Source of the DNA: Burkholderiales bacterium
GTDB lineage: Bacteria; Pseudomonadota; Gammaproteobacteria; Burkholderiales; Burkholderiaceae_C
Direction: 5' to 3'
Assembly (NCBI GenBank): GCA_016213205.1
Contig: JACRAZ010000099.1
Location: 124,001 to 188,000 of the forward strand
Length of the DNA: 64,000 bases
A program made the position numbers and the translations under genes. Shown here piece by piece: positions 25,656 through 34,346 of this stretch; position 1 is the stretch's first letter, and the number at the start of each line of letters is the position of its first letter. The notes below the pieces were generated by a model. That model worked only from the letters and a program-made list of their open reading frames with translations, made no database searches and was not told where the DNA came from.

Positions 25656-28001
25656 TCAGCCGATCTTGAACCGTGCCACCGATTGCTTCAGTTCCTCGGC
25701 CGAGCGGGACAGCTCGCGCACCATCTGTGCCGTGGAGCGCGTGCCTTCGCCGGTTTGTTCGGTCACCGCGAAGATGTGCTGGATGTTGCTGGCCACCACG
25801 TTCGCGGATTCGGCTTCGCTCAGCGCCTGGTTCGAGATGTTCTGGATCAGCTCTGCGAGCTGCCGCGTCACACGGTCGATGTCGCCGAGCGCGGAACCTG
25901 CAGCGTCGGAGAGTCGGGCTCCGTCCACCACGCCCTGCGTCGACCGCGCCATGGCCGCCACGGCGTCCTGGGTGTCGGTCTGAATCGTCTTCACCAGGGC
26001 CGAGATCTGGCGCGTGGCGTCGGCCGAGCGTTCGGCCAGCCGCTGCACTTCTTCGGCCACCACCGAGAAGCCGCGACCCGCTTCACCGGCGGAGGCCGCC
26101 TGGATGGCGGCGTTCAGCGCCAGCACGTTGGTCTGCTCGGTAATGTCCGAAATCAGCTCGGTGATTTCACCGATCTCCTGCGAGGATTCGCCCAGCCGCT
26201 TGATGCGCTTGGAGGTTTCCTGGATCTGGTCGCGGATGGAGTTCATGCCGCCGATCGAGTTCTGCACCGCGGTGAGGCCGGTCTCGGCCGCTTCCAGCGA
26301 GCGGCGCGCCACCTCGGCCGACTGCTGCGCCTGGGCCGACACGTCGTTGATTCGGGCCGCCATCTGCAGCACCGATTCACCGGTTTCACGGATCTCGCGC
26401 AGCTGCTCGTCCGACGCGGCCAGCAGTTCGGTGGACGTGCTTTCCACCTGTTGGGTGGTTTCGGTCACGCGACCCACCGTGCCCTGCACCTGCGACACCA
26501 GGGTGCGCAGCTCTTCCACCGTGTAGTTCACCGAGTCGGCGATCGCGCCGGTGATGTCCTCGGTCACGGTGGCCTGCTGTGTCAGGTCGCCCTCGGCCAC
26601 CGCCTGCAGTTCGTTCATCAATCGCAGAATGGCCGCCTGGTTCGCGTCGTTCACGCGCTTGGCTTCCTGCTCCTGGCGTTCGGCCTCCTGGCGCTGGGCC
26701 TCGGCCAGCAAGGCGCGCTGGGCCTGGTCCTGCACGTACAGGCGCAGGAAGCCCCAGCCACCAATGGCCAGGAAGGCCACCGCCACCACCATGGCCAGCA
26801 CGTGCAGCACGCTGACGCCGCCATCCTTGGTGAGCTTGTCCTGCACCGCCTCCAGGCCCTTGCGCAGCGGCTCGCTGTCCTGCACCACCGCCACCTGGGC
26901 TTCACGCGCGGTGACCAGGCCCTGCAGGTTGCCCAGAATGGCGCTGGCCTGGGTGCGGGTTTCCTCGTACTGCTTGATCAGCAGTTGCAGCCGCTCCTTG
27001 GTCTGCGGATCCTTGGTGCCCGGCAGGCGCAGTTCGGGGTTGCCGTTGAGCAGGCCCTCGGCGATCTCGCGGAAGGAGTTCAGGTCCTTGCCCAGCAGGA
27101 ACACGGCCTCGGGGCTCACGCCCTCCATCGTCAAGAACTCGTTCGCGCTCTTGCCGATGCGCTGGGTCAGCATCACGAGCTGGCCCACCGCGGACAGCTC
27201 CGCCGGCGAGGCGCTCTGCTGCAGCTTCAGTGACGAGATGGTCTCCGCCGTCTCGAGCAGGTCCGACGACTGGCGGTTGATCGTGCGCAGCGCTTCGCCC
27301 AGCAAGGTCAGCGTCTTCTGCTGCGCGAGCACGTGGTTGGCGCTCTTCTCGGCACGGTCCACCAGCGGCAGCAGGGGAGTCACCGCATCCTGCACCGCAC
27401 CCGGCACGGCCTGCAGGTCGGCGTCGCCATTCTTCAGCGCGCGCACGTTCTTGGCCAGCACGGTGGCCGAGTCCTTCACTTCGACGAAGGCCTGTGCACC
27501 GCCGAACAGCGCCTGCGACACCGCCTTCGCAAGCCGCTGCGACTGCATCAGTGCCTGGCCGGTGGCACCCACCTGGCTGGCGTTGCGGTTGGCGGCTGTC
27601 AGCGCGAAGCCCACCGCGGCCATCAGGATGACGGCACCCGCGGCGATCAGCCCCACCAGGATGCGCTGCTGTTCAGGCAGGCTGCGCTGGCCGATGAACG
27701 GCAGCGCGGCCACTGCCGCCGCACCGGCCCCGCCGGCGGCCAGCTCGCTGGTCTGCAGCCGGGACTCGGCGAAGTCGGGCGCCAGCTCGGAGGGCGTGGC
27801 CTCGGAGATGATTGACGAATCGCCCACGGTCGGCAGCGCGTTCATGTCCAAGGTGACATGTCCCTGGGCGCCGGTGACGGTGTCCGGGTGAGGTTCTTCC
27901 CCCTCGGCGCTGGCCTGCAGCTCGTCGAAGCCACCCACCGGCTCCGCAGCGTCACCGCCTTTGCCCCACCCCTTGCCCTTGAGTTTGTCCAGCAAGCCCA
28001 T
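25656..28001 (-). CDS. pilJ: Type IV pilus methyl-accepting chemotaxis protein PilJ
   Basis: About 781 residues, the membrane chemoreceptor feeding the Chp kinase. A cytoplasmic N-terminal tail of about 100 residues precedes the first transmembrane segment (LVGLIAAGAVILMAAVGFAL). The periplasmic PilJ sensor region follows, then the second membrane segment (MVVAVAFLAIGGWGF), a HAMP-like coiled coil, and the signalling domain with the hairpin tip around AGEAGRGFSVVAEEVQRLA. I chose ATG 28001 (MGLLDKLKGK). It lies between pilI and chpA. Confidence 0.95.
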   Translation of the reverse strand: MGLLDKLKGKGWGKGGDAAEPVGGFDELQASAEGEEPHPDTVTGAQGHVTLDMNALPTVGDSSIISEATPSELAPDFAESRLQTSELAAGGAGAAAVAALPFIGQRSLPEQQRILVGLIAAGAVILMAAVGFALTAANRNASQVGATGQALMQSQRLAKAVSQALFGGAQAFVEVKDSATVLAKNVRALKNGDADLQAVPGAVQDAVTPLLPLVDRAEKSANHVLAQQKTLTLLGEALRTINRQSSDLLETAETISSLKLQQSASPAELSAVGQLVMLTQRIGKSANEFLTMEGVSPEAVFLLGKDLNSFREIAEGLLNGNPELRLPGTKDPQTKERLQLLIKQYEETRTQASAILGNLQGLVTAREAQVAVVQDSEPLRKGLEAVQDKLTKDGGVSVLHVLAMVVAVAFLAIGGWGFLRLYVQDQAQRALLAEAQRQEAERQEQEAKRVNDANQAAILRLMNELQAVAEGDLTQQATVTEDITGAIADSVNYTVEELRTLVSQVQGTVGRVTETTQQVESTSTELLAASDEQLREIRETGESVLQMAARINDVSAQAQQSAEVARRSLEAAETGLTAVQNSIGGMNSIRDQIQETSKRIKRLGESSQEIGEITELISDITEQTNVLALNAAIQAASAGEAGRGFSVVAEEVQRLAERSADATRQISALVKTIQTDTQDAVAAMARSTQGVVDGARLSDAAGSALGDIDRVTRQLAELIQNISNQALSEAESANVVASNIQHIFAVTEQTGEGTRSTAQMVRELSRSAEELKQSVARFKIG

Positions 28002-28064
28002 GACGTTTCCTCTTCGTTCTTGCCGCACGGCCGAACGGCGTTCGGCGCTCGGCGGACCGGCGGT

Positions 28065-28592
28065 TCAGCCGGCGATGCCCAGAAATTGCTGCTGCCCCGC
28101 CAGCTCGGCGAGACCGATCTCTTGCCACACCCGGCCACCGGCATCGGTCCACCGTGCCGGCGCAAAGGCCGGACGCGCGCCGGCCTCGTCGTCCTCGCGA
28201 CGCATGTCGGCCGCGTGGCGAAGGCCCTCGAGCCTGTCGACCAGCAGCGCGCAGTTCATGCCCAGCGAAGCGTTCATGGCCACCAGCCGCGCCTGCTCGC
28301 GCGCCGGGCCCTCGAGCGGGCGGGTGCGCAGGCCCAGGAAGCCGGCCAGATCGACCACCGCGTAGAGCCCGCCCCGCAGATTGGCCACTCCCACCATCCA
28401 GGGCTGCGTGTGCGGCACCGGCAGCACCGCGCCGATGTCGAAGATCTCGCCGGCCTGGCGCAGCGGAAACAGCATGCCCTGGCCGCCGCAGTCCACCGCC
28501 AGCCATGACACCCCCGGTTGCTCGGTGCGCACGGCCTGCATGCGCTCGGCGAGCCGGCTCTGGAGTTCCCGAAGTGCTTCCTTTTTTGCCAT
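28065..28592 (-). CDS. pilI: CheW-like adaptor PilI
   Basis: A 175-residue protein with a single CheW domain that couples PilJ to the ChpA kinase. Visible CheW features are PLRQAGEIFDIGAVLPVPHT and WMVGVANLRGGLYAVVDLAGFLG. The N-terminal helix (AKKEALRELQSRLAERM) is typical of PilI. It sits between pilH and pilJ, about 63 bases before pilJ. Confidence 0.93.
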   Translation of the reverse strand: MAKKEALRELQSRLAERMQAVRTEQPGVSWLAVDCGGQGMLFPLRQAGEIFDIGAVLPVPHTQPWMVGVANLRGGLYAVVDLAGFLGLRTRPLEGPAREQARLVAMNASLGMNCALLVDRLEGLRHAADMRREDDEAGARPAFAPARWTDAGGRVWQEIGLAELAGQQQFLGIAG

Positions 28593-28618
28593 GGCGCTGG
28601 TAGAGGCTGCTCGCGATC

Positions 28619-28984
28619 TCAGTCGAACTGCTTGATCTTCGCGATCAGCTCATCAGCCACCACCGGCTTGACGACATAGTCCTTGGCGCCCTGGCGCATG
28701 CCCCAGACGCGGTCGGTTTCCTGGTTCTTGCTAGTGCACATGATCACCGGCAGCCCCGCGTAGCGCGGATCACGGGTGATCGTGCGGGTGAGCTGGAAGC
28801 CGTTCTGGCCCGGCATCACCACGTCCATCAGGATCAGGTCGGGTTTGTCCTCCGCCAGCCGGCGCATCGCTTCCTCACCACTTTCGGCGGTACGAACGCT
28901 GTAGCCTCGCTTGGTCAGCAGTTCGGACAGGAAATGCAGCTCGGTTTTCGAATCGTCGACGAGCAGGATCTTATGAACGGGCAT
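28619..28984 (-). CDS. pilH: Response regulator PilH
   Basis: A 121-residue single-domain receiver. Acidic pocket VDDSKTE near residue 9, phospho-acceptor Asp in LILMDVVMPGQNGF (near 55), conserved Thr in MCTSKN, and Lys in DYVVKPV. In Pseudomonas PilH and PilG tune pilus retraction and extension downstream of ChpA. It lies between pilG and pilI in the expected order. Confidence 0.93.
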   Translation of the reverse strand: MPVHKILLVDDSKTELHFLSELLTKRGYSVRTAESGEEAMRRLAEDKPDLILMDVVMPGQNGFQLTRTITRDPRYAGLPVIMCTSKNQETDRVWGMRQGAKDYVVKPVVADELIAKIKQFD

Positions 28985-29023
28985 CGTGGCACTCCCCCCG
29001 CGTCAGCACCGCGCCGCGGGCGA

Positions 29024-29452
29024 TCATGATTGTGGATGAAGCGTTGGCGCCGCTGCGGCGCGACCAAACTGCTGCACAGCACGCAGCAACTGGTCCTTGG
29101 TGAAGGGCTTGGTGAGGTAGTCCTCGGAGCCGACCATGCGGCCCCGTGCCTTGTCGAACAGGCCATCCTTGGACGACAGCATGATCACCGGCACATGCGC
29201 GAAGCGCGGGTTGCGCTTGATGATGGCGCAGGTTTGGTAACCATCAAGCCGCGGCATGAGGATGTCGCAGAAGATCAGCTGCGGGTCATGGTCGTTGACC
29301 TTGGCCAATGCGTCGAAGCCGTCCTCGGCGAGCACCACCTCGTGCCCCCCCTGGCGCAGGAAGATCTCCGCGCTGCGCCGGATGGTGTTGCTGTCGTCGA
29401 TCACGAGCACCCGGGTTCCTGCGGGTGCTACTTCCGGCAATGGAATGTCCAC
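29024..29452 (-). CDS. pilG: Response regulator PilG
   Basis: A 142-residue receiver domain with short extensions. Acidic pocket VIDDSNTIRR near residue 18, phospho-Asp in IFCDILMPRLDGYQT (near 62), Ser/Lys switch residues in MLSSKDG and DYLTKPFT. It starts with GTG at 29452, supported by an upstream GGAG about seven bases away; no good ATG is available. It heads the pilG-pilH-pilI-pilJ-chpA block and follows the rubredoxin gene end-on (61 bases). Confidence 0.93.
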   Translation of the reverse strand: MDIPLPEVAPAGTRVLVIDDSNTIRRSAEIFLRQGGHEVVLAEDGFDALAKVNDHDPQLIFCDILMPRLDGYQTCAIIKRNPRFAHVPVIMLSSKDGLFDKARGRMVGSEDYLTKPFTKDQLLRAVQQFGRAAAAPTLHPQS

Positions 29453-29513
29453 CTCGACGGCTCCTACACACTGTGACAGGGGGTGGTGATCACTGCAGGC
29501 TCGTCGACAGCCG

Positions 29514-29687
29514 TCAGATCTGCACCATCTCGAAATCCTCCTTGCGCGCGCCGCATTCGGGGCATGTCCAGTTCATCGGGACATTGGCCCAGGCAGTGCC
29601 AGGAGGAATACCGTGATCGGGATCGCCGGCCGCTTCGTCATAGATCCAGCCGCATATAAGGCACATCCAGGTGCGCGATTCGGTCAC
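29514..29687 (-). CDS. Rubredoxin
   Basis: A small iron protein carrying one Fe(Cys)4 centre, used in one-electron transfer. The two ligand pairs are CLICGW and CPECGA, with the conserved segment DEAAGDPDHGIPPGT between them. The GTG at 29687 gives 57 residues (VTESRTWMCLICG), close to family length; the ATG at 29666 would remove the first seven residues. It is the first gene leftwards before pilG and is divergent from the ThiD-like gene. Confidence 0.92.
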   Translation of the reverse strand: MTESRTWMCLICGWIYDEAAGDPDHGIPPGTAWANVPMNWTCPECGARKEDFEMVQI

Positions 29688-29704
29688 GATTCGGGGTCGG
29701 CTCA

Positions 29705-29727
29705 CTACAATGGAGCAATCATTGTAG
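29705..29727. promoter_or_regulatory. Perfect inverted repeat with a TACAAT on each strand, rubredoxin/ThiD-like gap
   Basis: An 8-bp perfect inverted repeat, CTACAATG-gagcaat-CATTGTAG, lies in the 161-base divergent gap. Each arm contains TACAAT in the orientation that would serve as a -10 for the gene on that side, so two divergent promoters may share this palindrome. -35 matches are weak (TTGTCT about 19 bases upstream on the minus strand). It could equally be an operator. Confidence 0.5.
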
Positions 29728-29848
29728 CCACGCGTGTTCCTGAAAAGACAAGGGCTCGTAGGCACATGCGCAACATTCTTCAATTCTTTCTCGAGGTCAG
29801 TGTGAAGCCTGCACGGTCGACCCCGGGGAACCACTGACACCCCTGCCC

Positions 29849-30826
29849 ATGATCCCTGACGCCCCCGCCGGCGCCCCCCAGCCCGAAGCCTTGCAGGACG
29901 CGCCCGCCCCGGCCTGCGTGATGAGCTTCAATGCCGCCGACGCCTCGGGCGCGGGCGGCCTGGCAGGTGATGTCGCCACCCTTGCCGCGATGGGCGCGCA
30001 TGCGCTGCCCGTCACCACCAGCATCCTGCTGCGCGATTCGGCCGAGATCTTCGACCAGCACGCCATCGACCCCGACGTGGTGGCCGAACAGGCCCGCACC
30101 GTGCTGGAGGACATCACCGTGGCCGGCTGGAAGGTCGGTTTCCTCGGCAGCGCCGAAGGCATCAGCGCGGTGGCCGAGATCCTGTCGGACTACCCCGAAC
30201 TGCCGCTGGTGTCCTACCTGCCCAACCTGGGCTGGCTCGAGGACGACGTGGCCCAGCCCTACCTCGAGGCGTTCCGCGAACTCATCCTGCCCGCCACCGA
30301 AGTGCTGGTGGGCAACCACAAGACCCTGACCGACTTCCTGCTGCCTGACTGGGACAGTGAGCGGCCGGCCTCCGCGCGCGAACTGGCGGTGGCCGCCGGC
30401 GAGCGTGGCACGCGCTACGTGCTGGTCACCGGCATCATGCTGGCCGCCAAGGGCAGCGAGCAGTTCATCGACAACGTGCTGGCCTCGCCCCAGGGTGCGC
30501 TCACCGGCGAGAAGTTCGAGATGTTCGAAACCTCCTTCGTCGGTGCCGGCGACACGCTCTCGGCCGCGCTGGCCGCGCTGCTGGCCGCCGGCAGCGAGCT
30601 GCAGGCCGCGGTTGGCGAGGCCCTGGCCTTCATGGACCAGAGCCTGGACGCCGGCTTCCGCCCGGGCATGGGCAGTGTGGTGCCCGACCGCTTCTTCTGG
30701 GCCATGCCGCCGGCCGAGGAAGGCGCCGACGCGGCAGCCGAGCCCACCGAAACCCTGCCCGAACCAGAACCCGAAGCCGACATCGCTGACGGCAAGACCA
30801 AGGGAGCGCCGCGCCGTGTCCACTAA
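29849..30826 (+). CDS. ThiD-like ribokinase-fold protein (divergent)
   Basis: 325 residues, resembling hydroxymethylpyrimidine/phosphomethylpyrimidine kinase. A ThiD-like opening (SFNAADASGAGGLAGDV) and an anion-hole motif GAGDT (near residue 232) are present. The family's SGGAGIQAD and the DPVM segment are not recognisable: the middle reads VSYLPNLGWLED. An acidic Pro/Glu-rich tail of about 40 residues ends the protein. The true substrate is therefore uncertain. The gene overlaps hemL by 11 bases and is divergent from rubredoxin; this neighbourhood is seen in related Burkholderiales. Confidence 0.75.
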   Translation: MIPDAPAGAPQPEALQDAPAPACVMSFNAADASGAGGLAGDVATLAAMGAHALPVTTSILLRDSAEIFDQHAIDPDVVAEQARTVLEDITVAGWKVGFLGSAEGISAVAEILSDYPELPLVSYLPNLGWLEDDVAQPYLEAFRELILPATEVLVGNHKTLTDFLLPDWDSERPASARELAVAAGERGTRYVLVTGIMLAAKGSEQFIDNVLASPQGALTGEKFEMFETSFVGAGDTLSAALAALLAAGSELQAAVGEALAFMDQSLDAGFRPGMGSVVPDRFFWAMPPAEEGADAAAEPTETLPEPEPEADIADGKTKGAPRRVH

Positions 30827-32105
30827 CCAGGCCCTGTTCGAACGCGCCCAGCGCGTCATTCCCGGCGGCGTGAATTCGCCGGTGCGCGCGTTCCGGGCCG
30901 TCGGCGGCACGCCGCGCTTCATCGCCCGCGCCCACGGCGCCTACATGTGGGACGCCGAAGGCCGGCGCTACATCGACTACATCGGGTCCTGGGGCCCGAT
31001 GATCCTGGGCCATGGCCACCCCGCCGTGCTGGAAGCGGTCCAGAAGGCGGCCACCGAAGGCTTCAGCTTCGGCGCACCCACCGAGCGCGAGATCGAACTG
31101 GCAGAGGCCATCATCACGCTGGTGCCCAGCATCGAACAGGTGCGGCTGGTCAGTTCCGGCACGGAGGCCGCGATGAGCGCGATCCGCCTGGCGCGTGGCG
31201 CCACCGGTCGTGCCAAGCTGATCAAGTTCGAGGGCTGTTACCACGGCCATGCCGATGCCCTGCTGGTCAAGGCCGGGTCGGGGCTGGCCACCTTCGGCCA
31301 CCCCACCAGCGCCGGGGTGCCGCCCGAAGTGGTGCAGCACACGCTGGTGCTCGAGTACAACAACGTCGAGCAGCTTGAGCGCGCATTCGACGAACACGGC
31401 CCGTCGCTCGCCTGCGTGATGATCGAGCCGATCGCCGGCAACATGAACTTCGTGCGCGCCAGCCTGCCGTTCATGCGGCGCCTGCGCGAGCTGTGCACGC
31501 AGCACGGCGCGCTGCTGGTGCTGGACGAGGTGATGACGGGCTTCCGCGTCGCACTCGGCGGCGCACAGAGCGTCTATGCCGGGCTCATCCCGGGCTTCCG
31601 GCCGGACATCAGCGTGTTCGGCAAGGTCATTGGCGGCGGCATGCCGCTGGCGGCCTTCGGCACCACGCGCGACATCATGAAGCAGCTCGCCCCGCTGGGG
31701 CCGGTGTACCAGGCCGGCACGCTGTCGGGCAACCCGGTGGCCACCGCCTGCGGCCTGGCCACGCTGCGCGAGATCGCCAAGCCTGGCTTCTATGAAGCGC
31801 TGGCGGCCCGCACGCGATCGTTGGTGGAGGGGCTTGGCAACGCCGCGCGCGACGCCGGCGTGCCCTTTGTCGGCGACAGCGAAGGCGGCATGTTCGGCTT
31901 CTTCTTCAGCGACAGCCTGCCGCAGCAATACAACGCGGTGATGGCCACCGACAAGGACCGCTTCAACCGCTTCTTCCACGGCATGCTCGACGCCGGCGTG
32001 TACCTGGCGCCGGCGCTGTACGAGGCCGGCTTCGTGAGCGCCGCGCACACGTCCGACGACATCGCGGCAACGGTCACCGCGGCGCGCGCGGCGCTCGCTT
32101 CGTGA
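30816..32105 (+). CDS. hemL: Glutamate-1-semialdehyde 2,1-aminomutase
   Basis: A 429-residue PLP enzyme that forms 5-aminolevulinate, the tetrapyrrole precursor, in the C5 pathway. The opening PGGVNSPVRAFRAVGG, the SSGTEAAMSAIRLARG segment, DEVMTGFRVA, and the PLP lysine in VFGKVIGGGMPLAA are all typical. The start is GTG at 30816, inside the end of the ThiD-like gene; this start gives the usual family N-terminus. The stop overlaps the GTG of the mutarotase gene (GTGA). Confidence 0.96.
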   Translation: MSTNQALFERAQRVIPGGVNSPVRAFRAVGGTPRFIARAHGAYMWDAEGRRYIDYIGSWGPMILGHGHPAVLEAVQKAATEGFSFGAPTEREIELAEAIITLVPSIEQVRLVSSGTEAAMSAIRLARGATGRAKLIKFEGCYHGHADALLVKAGSGLATFGHPTSAGVPPEVVQHTLVLEYNNVEQLERAFDEHGPSLACVMIEPIAGNMNFVRASLPFMRRLRELCTQHGALLVLDEVMTGFRVALGGAQSVYAGLIPGFRPDISVFGKVIGGGMPLAAFGTTRDIMKQLAPLGPVYQAGTLSGNPVATACGLATLREIAKPGFYEALAARTRSLVEGLGNAARDAGVPFVGDSEGGMFGFFFSDSLPQQYNAVMATDKDRFNRFFHGMLDAGVYLAPALYEAGFVSAAHTSDDIAATVTAARAALAS

Positions 32106-32935
32106 TCGAGGCCGTTCAGCGCCTGGGCCAGCCGGCCATGCGCCTGCGCGCCCCGGACGGGGCCGAGGCCACCGTGCTGCTGCAGGGTGGCCAGGTCGTC
32201 TCGTGGATCCCGGCCGGCGACACGGAACGTCTGTACCTGTCGCCCACCGCGGTGGCCGGCGAGGGCCGGGCCGTGCGGGGCGGCATACCGGTCGTCTTCC
32301 CGCAGTTCGCGCAACGCGGCCCGCTGCCGCAGCATGGCCTGGTCCGCACCCGCTGCTGGCAATGGGCCGAAGGCATCGAGCGCGGCGGCCACGTGATCGG
32401 CGTTCTGAAGCTGGTCGACGACGACGCCACCCGCGCGATCTGGCCGCACCGCTTCGAGGCCGAGCTGAGCCTGAGCCTCTCGGGCCTGCGCCTGGACGTC
32501 GAACTGGCAATCACGAACACCGGCGAGACAAGCTTCGACTTCATGGCCGCGCTGCACACCTACCTGCGCTGCGACGACCTGCGGCGCGCGCGCCTGTCCG
32601 GCCTGTACGGCGCGCGCTACCTCGACACCGTCACCGGCACCGAACACCGCCAGGAGATCGACCCGCAGACCTTCGTGGGCGAGGTCGACCGCATCTATTT
32701 CGATGTGCACGAACCGGTGGCGCTGTCCACCGCGCTGGGCCGCATGACGATCGAGGCCGAGGGCTTCGAGGACCTGGTGGTCTGGAACCCCGGCCCCCAG
32801 CGCGCCGCGGCGCTGGCCGACCTGCCCGACGACGACTGGCTGCAGATGCTGTGCATCGAGGCCGCCTGCATCGGCCGCCCGGTGCGTCTGGCCCCAGGGC
32901 AGGAATGGGCGGCCCGGCAGGGCTTCGAAGCCTGA
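32102..32935 (+). CDS. D-hexose-6-phosphate mutarotase (YeaD-like)
   Basis: A 277-residue aldose-1-epimerase-fold protein of the YeaD family, which equilibrates anomers of glucose 6-phosphate. The beta-sandwich landmarks are GGIPVVFPQFAQRGPLPQHGLVR with a catalytic histidine near residue 80, LHTYLRC near 155, and VVWNPGP near 228 before the active-site region. It begins at a GTG overlapping the hemL stop. No sugar operon is adjacent. Confidence 0.87.
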   Translation: MIEAVQRLGQPAMRLRAPDGAEATVLLQGGQVVSWIPAGDTERLYLSPTAVAGEGRAVRGGIPVVFPQFAQRGPLPQHGLVRTRCWQWAEGIERGGHVIGVLKLVDDDATRAIWPHRFEAELSLSLSGLRLDVELAITNTGETSFDFMAALHTYLRCDDLRRARLSGLYGARYLDTVTGTEHRQEIDPQTFVGEVDRIYFDVHEPVALSTALGRMTIEAEGFEDLVVWNPGPQRAAALADLPDDDWLQMLCIEAACIGRPVRLAPGQEWAARQGFEA

Positions 32936-32994
32936 CCCACCCGGCCTTGCGGGCGCGGCCACGGGCGCCCGCCGACTCCTAGAATTTCCAGTCC

Positions 32995-34344
32995 ATGCAC
33001 ATACACATTCTCGGCATCTGCGGCACCTTCATGGGAGGGCTGGCCGCCATCGCACGAGAGGCCGGGCACCGGGTGACCGGCTGCGACGCCAACGTCTACC
33101 CGCCGATGAGTGACCAGTTGCGCGCGCTCGGCATCGATCTGATCGAAGGGTTCGCGGCGGATCAGCTCGGGCTGAAACCCGACCTGTTCGTCATCGGCAA
33201 CGTGGTCACGCGCGGCAATGCGCTGATGGAGGCCATCCTCGACGCCGGGGCGCCCTACACCAGCGGCCCGCAGTGGCTGGCCGAGCAGGTGCTGGCCGGG
33301 CGCCATGTGCTGGCGGTGGCCGGCACCCACGGCAAGACCACCACCACCGCGATGCTCGCCTGGGTGCTGGAACAGTCCGGCCTGCAGCCGGGATTCCTGG
33401 TGGGCGGCGTGCCGCAGAACTTCGGGGTCTCGGCGCGGCTGGGCGCCGGCAAGTGCTTCGTGATCGAAGCCGACGAATACGACACCGCCTTCTTCGACAA
33501 GCGCAGCAAGTTCGTGCACTACCGGCCGCGCACCGCGATCCTGAACAACCTCGAGTTCGACCACGCCGACATCTTTGCCGACCTGGGCGCCATCGAGACC
33601 CAGTTCCACCACCTCGTGCGCACGGTGCCGGCCTCGGGCCGGCTGGTGGTGAATGCGCGCGATGAGGCCCTGGCCCGCGTGCTCGGCCGCGGCTGCTGGA
33701 GCGAGGTGCAACGCTTCGGCGCCCGCAAGGAAGAGCCCGGCGCGCTGCGGGCCCGGGGTGAGCCGCACGCCTTCGACGTGCTGCGCGGCAGCCTGAAGAT
33801 CGGCCGCGTCGACTGGCCCCTGCTGGGTGAACACAACCAGCTCAACGCACTGGCCGCCATCGGCGCGGCCGAGCACGTGGGCGTCGCGCCCGATGCGGCG
33901 GCGGCCGCACTGGCGCAGTTCCAGAACGTGCGCCGCCGGCTCGAATTGCGCGGCGAGGCGCGCGGCATCAAGGTCTATGACGACTTCGCGCACCACCCCA
34001 CGGCGATGCACACCACCATCAATGGCCTGCGGCGCAAGGTCGGATTGCAGCGCATCCTGGCCGTGTTCGAGCCGCGCAGCAACACGATGAAGCAGGGGGC
34101 GATGAAGGCGCAGCTGCCCTGGTCGCTGGAGGAAGCCGACCTCGCCTTCTGCCTGCAGGGCGACTACGGCTGGGACGCCGCCCAGGCCCTGGCCCCGCTG
34201 GGCCCGCAGGCCCAGGTGGCCAACAGCGTGGATGCGCTCGTGGCGGCGGTGGCCAAGGCCGCGAGGCCGGGCGACCACGTGCTGGTGATGAGCAACGGCG
34301 GTTTCGGCGGCATTCACGCCAAGCTGCTGGCCGCGCTGGCCTGA
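32995..34344 (+). CDS. mpl: UDP-MurNAc:L-Ala-gamma-D-Glu-meso-DAP ligase Mpl
   Basis: A 449-residue ATP-dependent ligase that reattaches recycled murein tripeptide to UDP-MurNAc. The N-terminal motif ILGICGTFMGGLA separates Mpl from MurC. The ATP loop GTHGKTTTTAML is near residue 112; a carbamylated-lysine region EADEYDTAFFDKRSKF follows, then NNLEFDHADIF and the ADP-binding YDDFAHHPTA. The ATG at 32995 matches family length. It is followed directly by yqiA (2 bases). Confidence 0.96.
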   Translation: MHIHILGICGTFMGGLAAIAREAGHRVTGCDANVYPPMSDQLRALGIDLIEGFAADQLGLKPDLFVIGNVVTRGNALMEAILDAGAPYTSGPQWLAEQVLAGRHVLAVAGTHGKTTTTAMLAWVLEQSGLQPGFLVGGVPQNFGVSARLGAGKCFVIEADEYDTAFFDKRSKFVHYRPRTAILNNLEFDHADIFADLGAIETQFHHLVRTVPASGRLVVNARDEALARVLGRGCWSEVQRFGARKEEPGALRARGEPHAFDVLRGSLKIGRVDWPLLGEHNQLNALAAIGAAEHVGVAPDAAAAALAQFQNVRRRLELRGEARGIKVYDDFAHHPTAMHTTINGLRRKVGLQRILAVFEPRSNTMKQGAMKAQLPWSLEEADLAFCLQGDYGWDAAQALAPLGPQAQVANSVDALVAAVAKAARPGDHVLVMSNGGFGGIHAKLLAALA

Positions 34345-34346
34345 GC

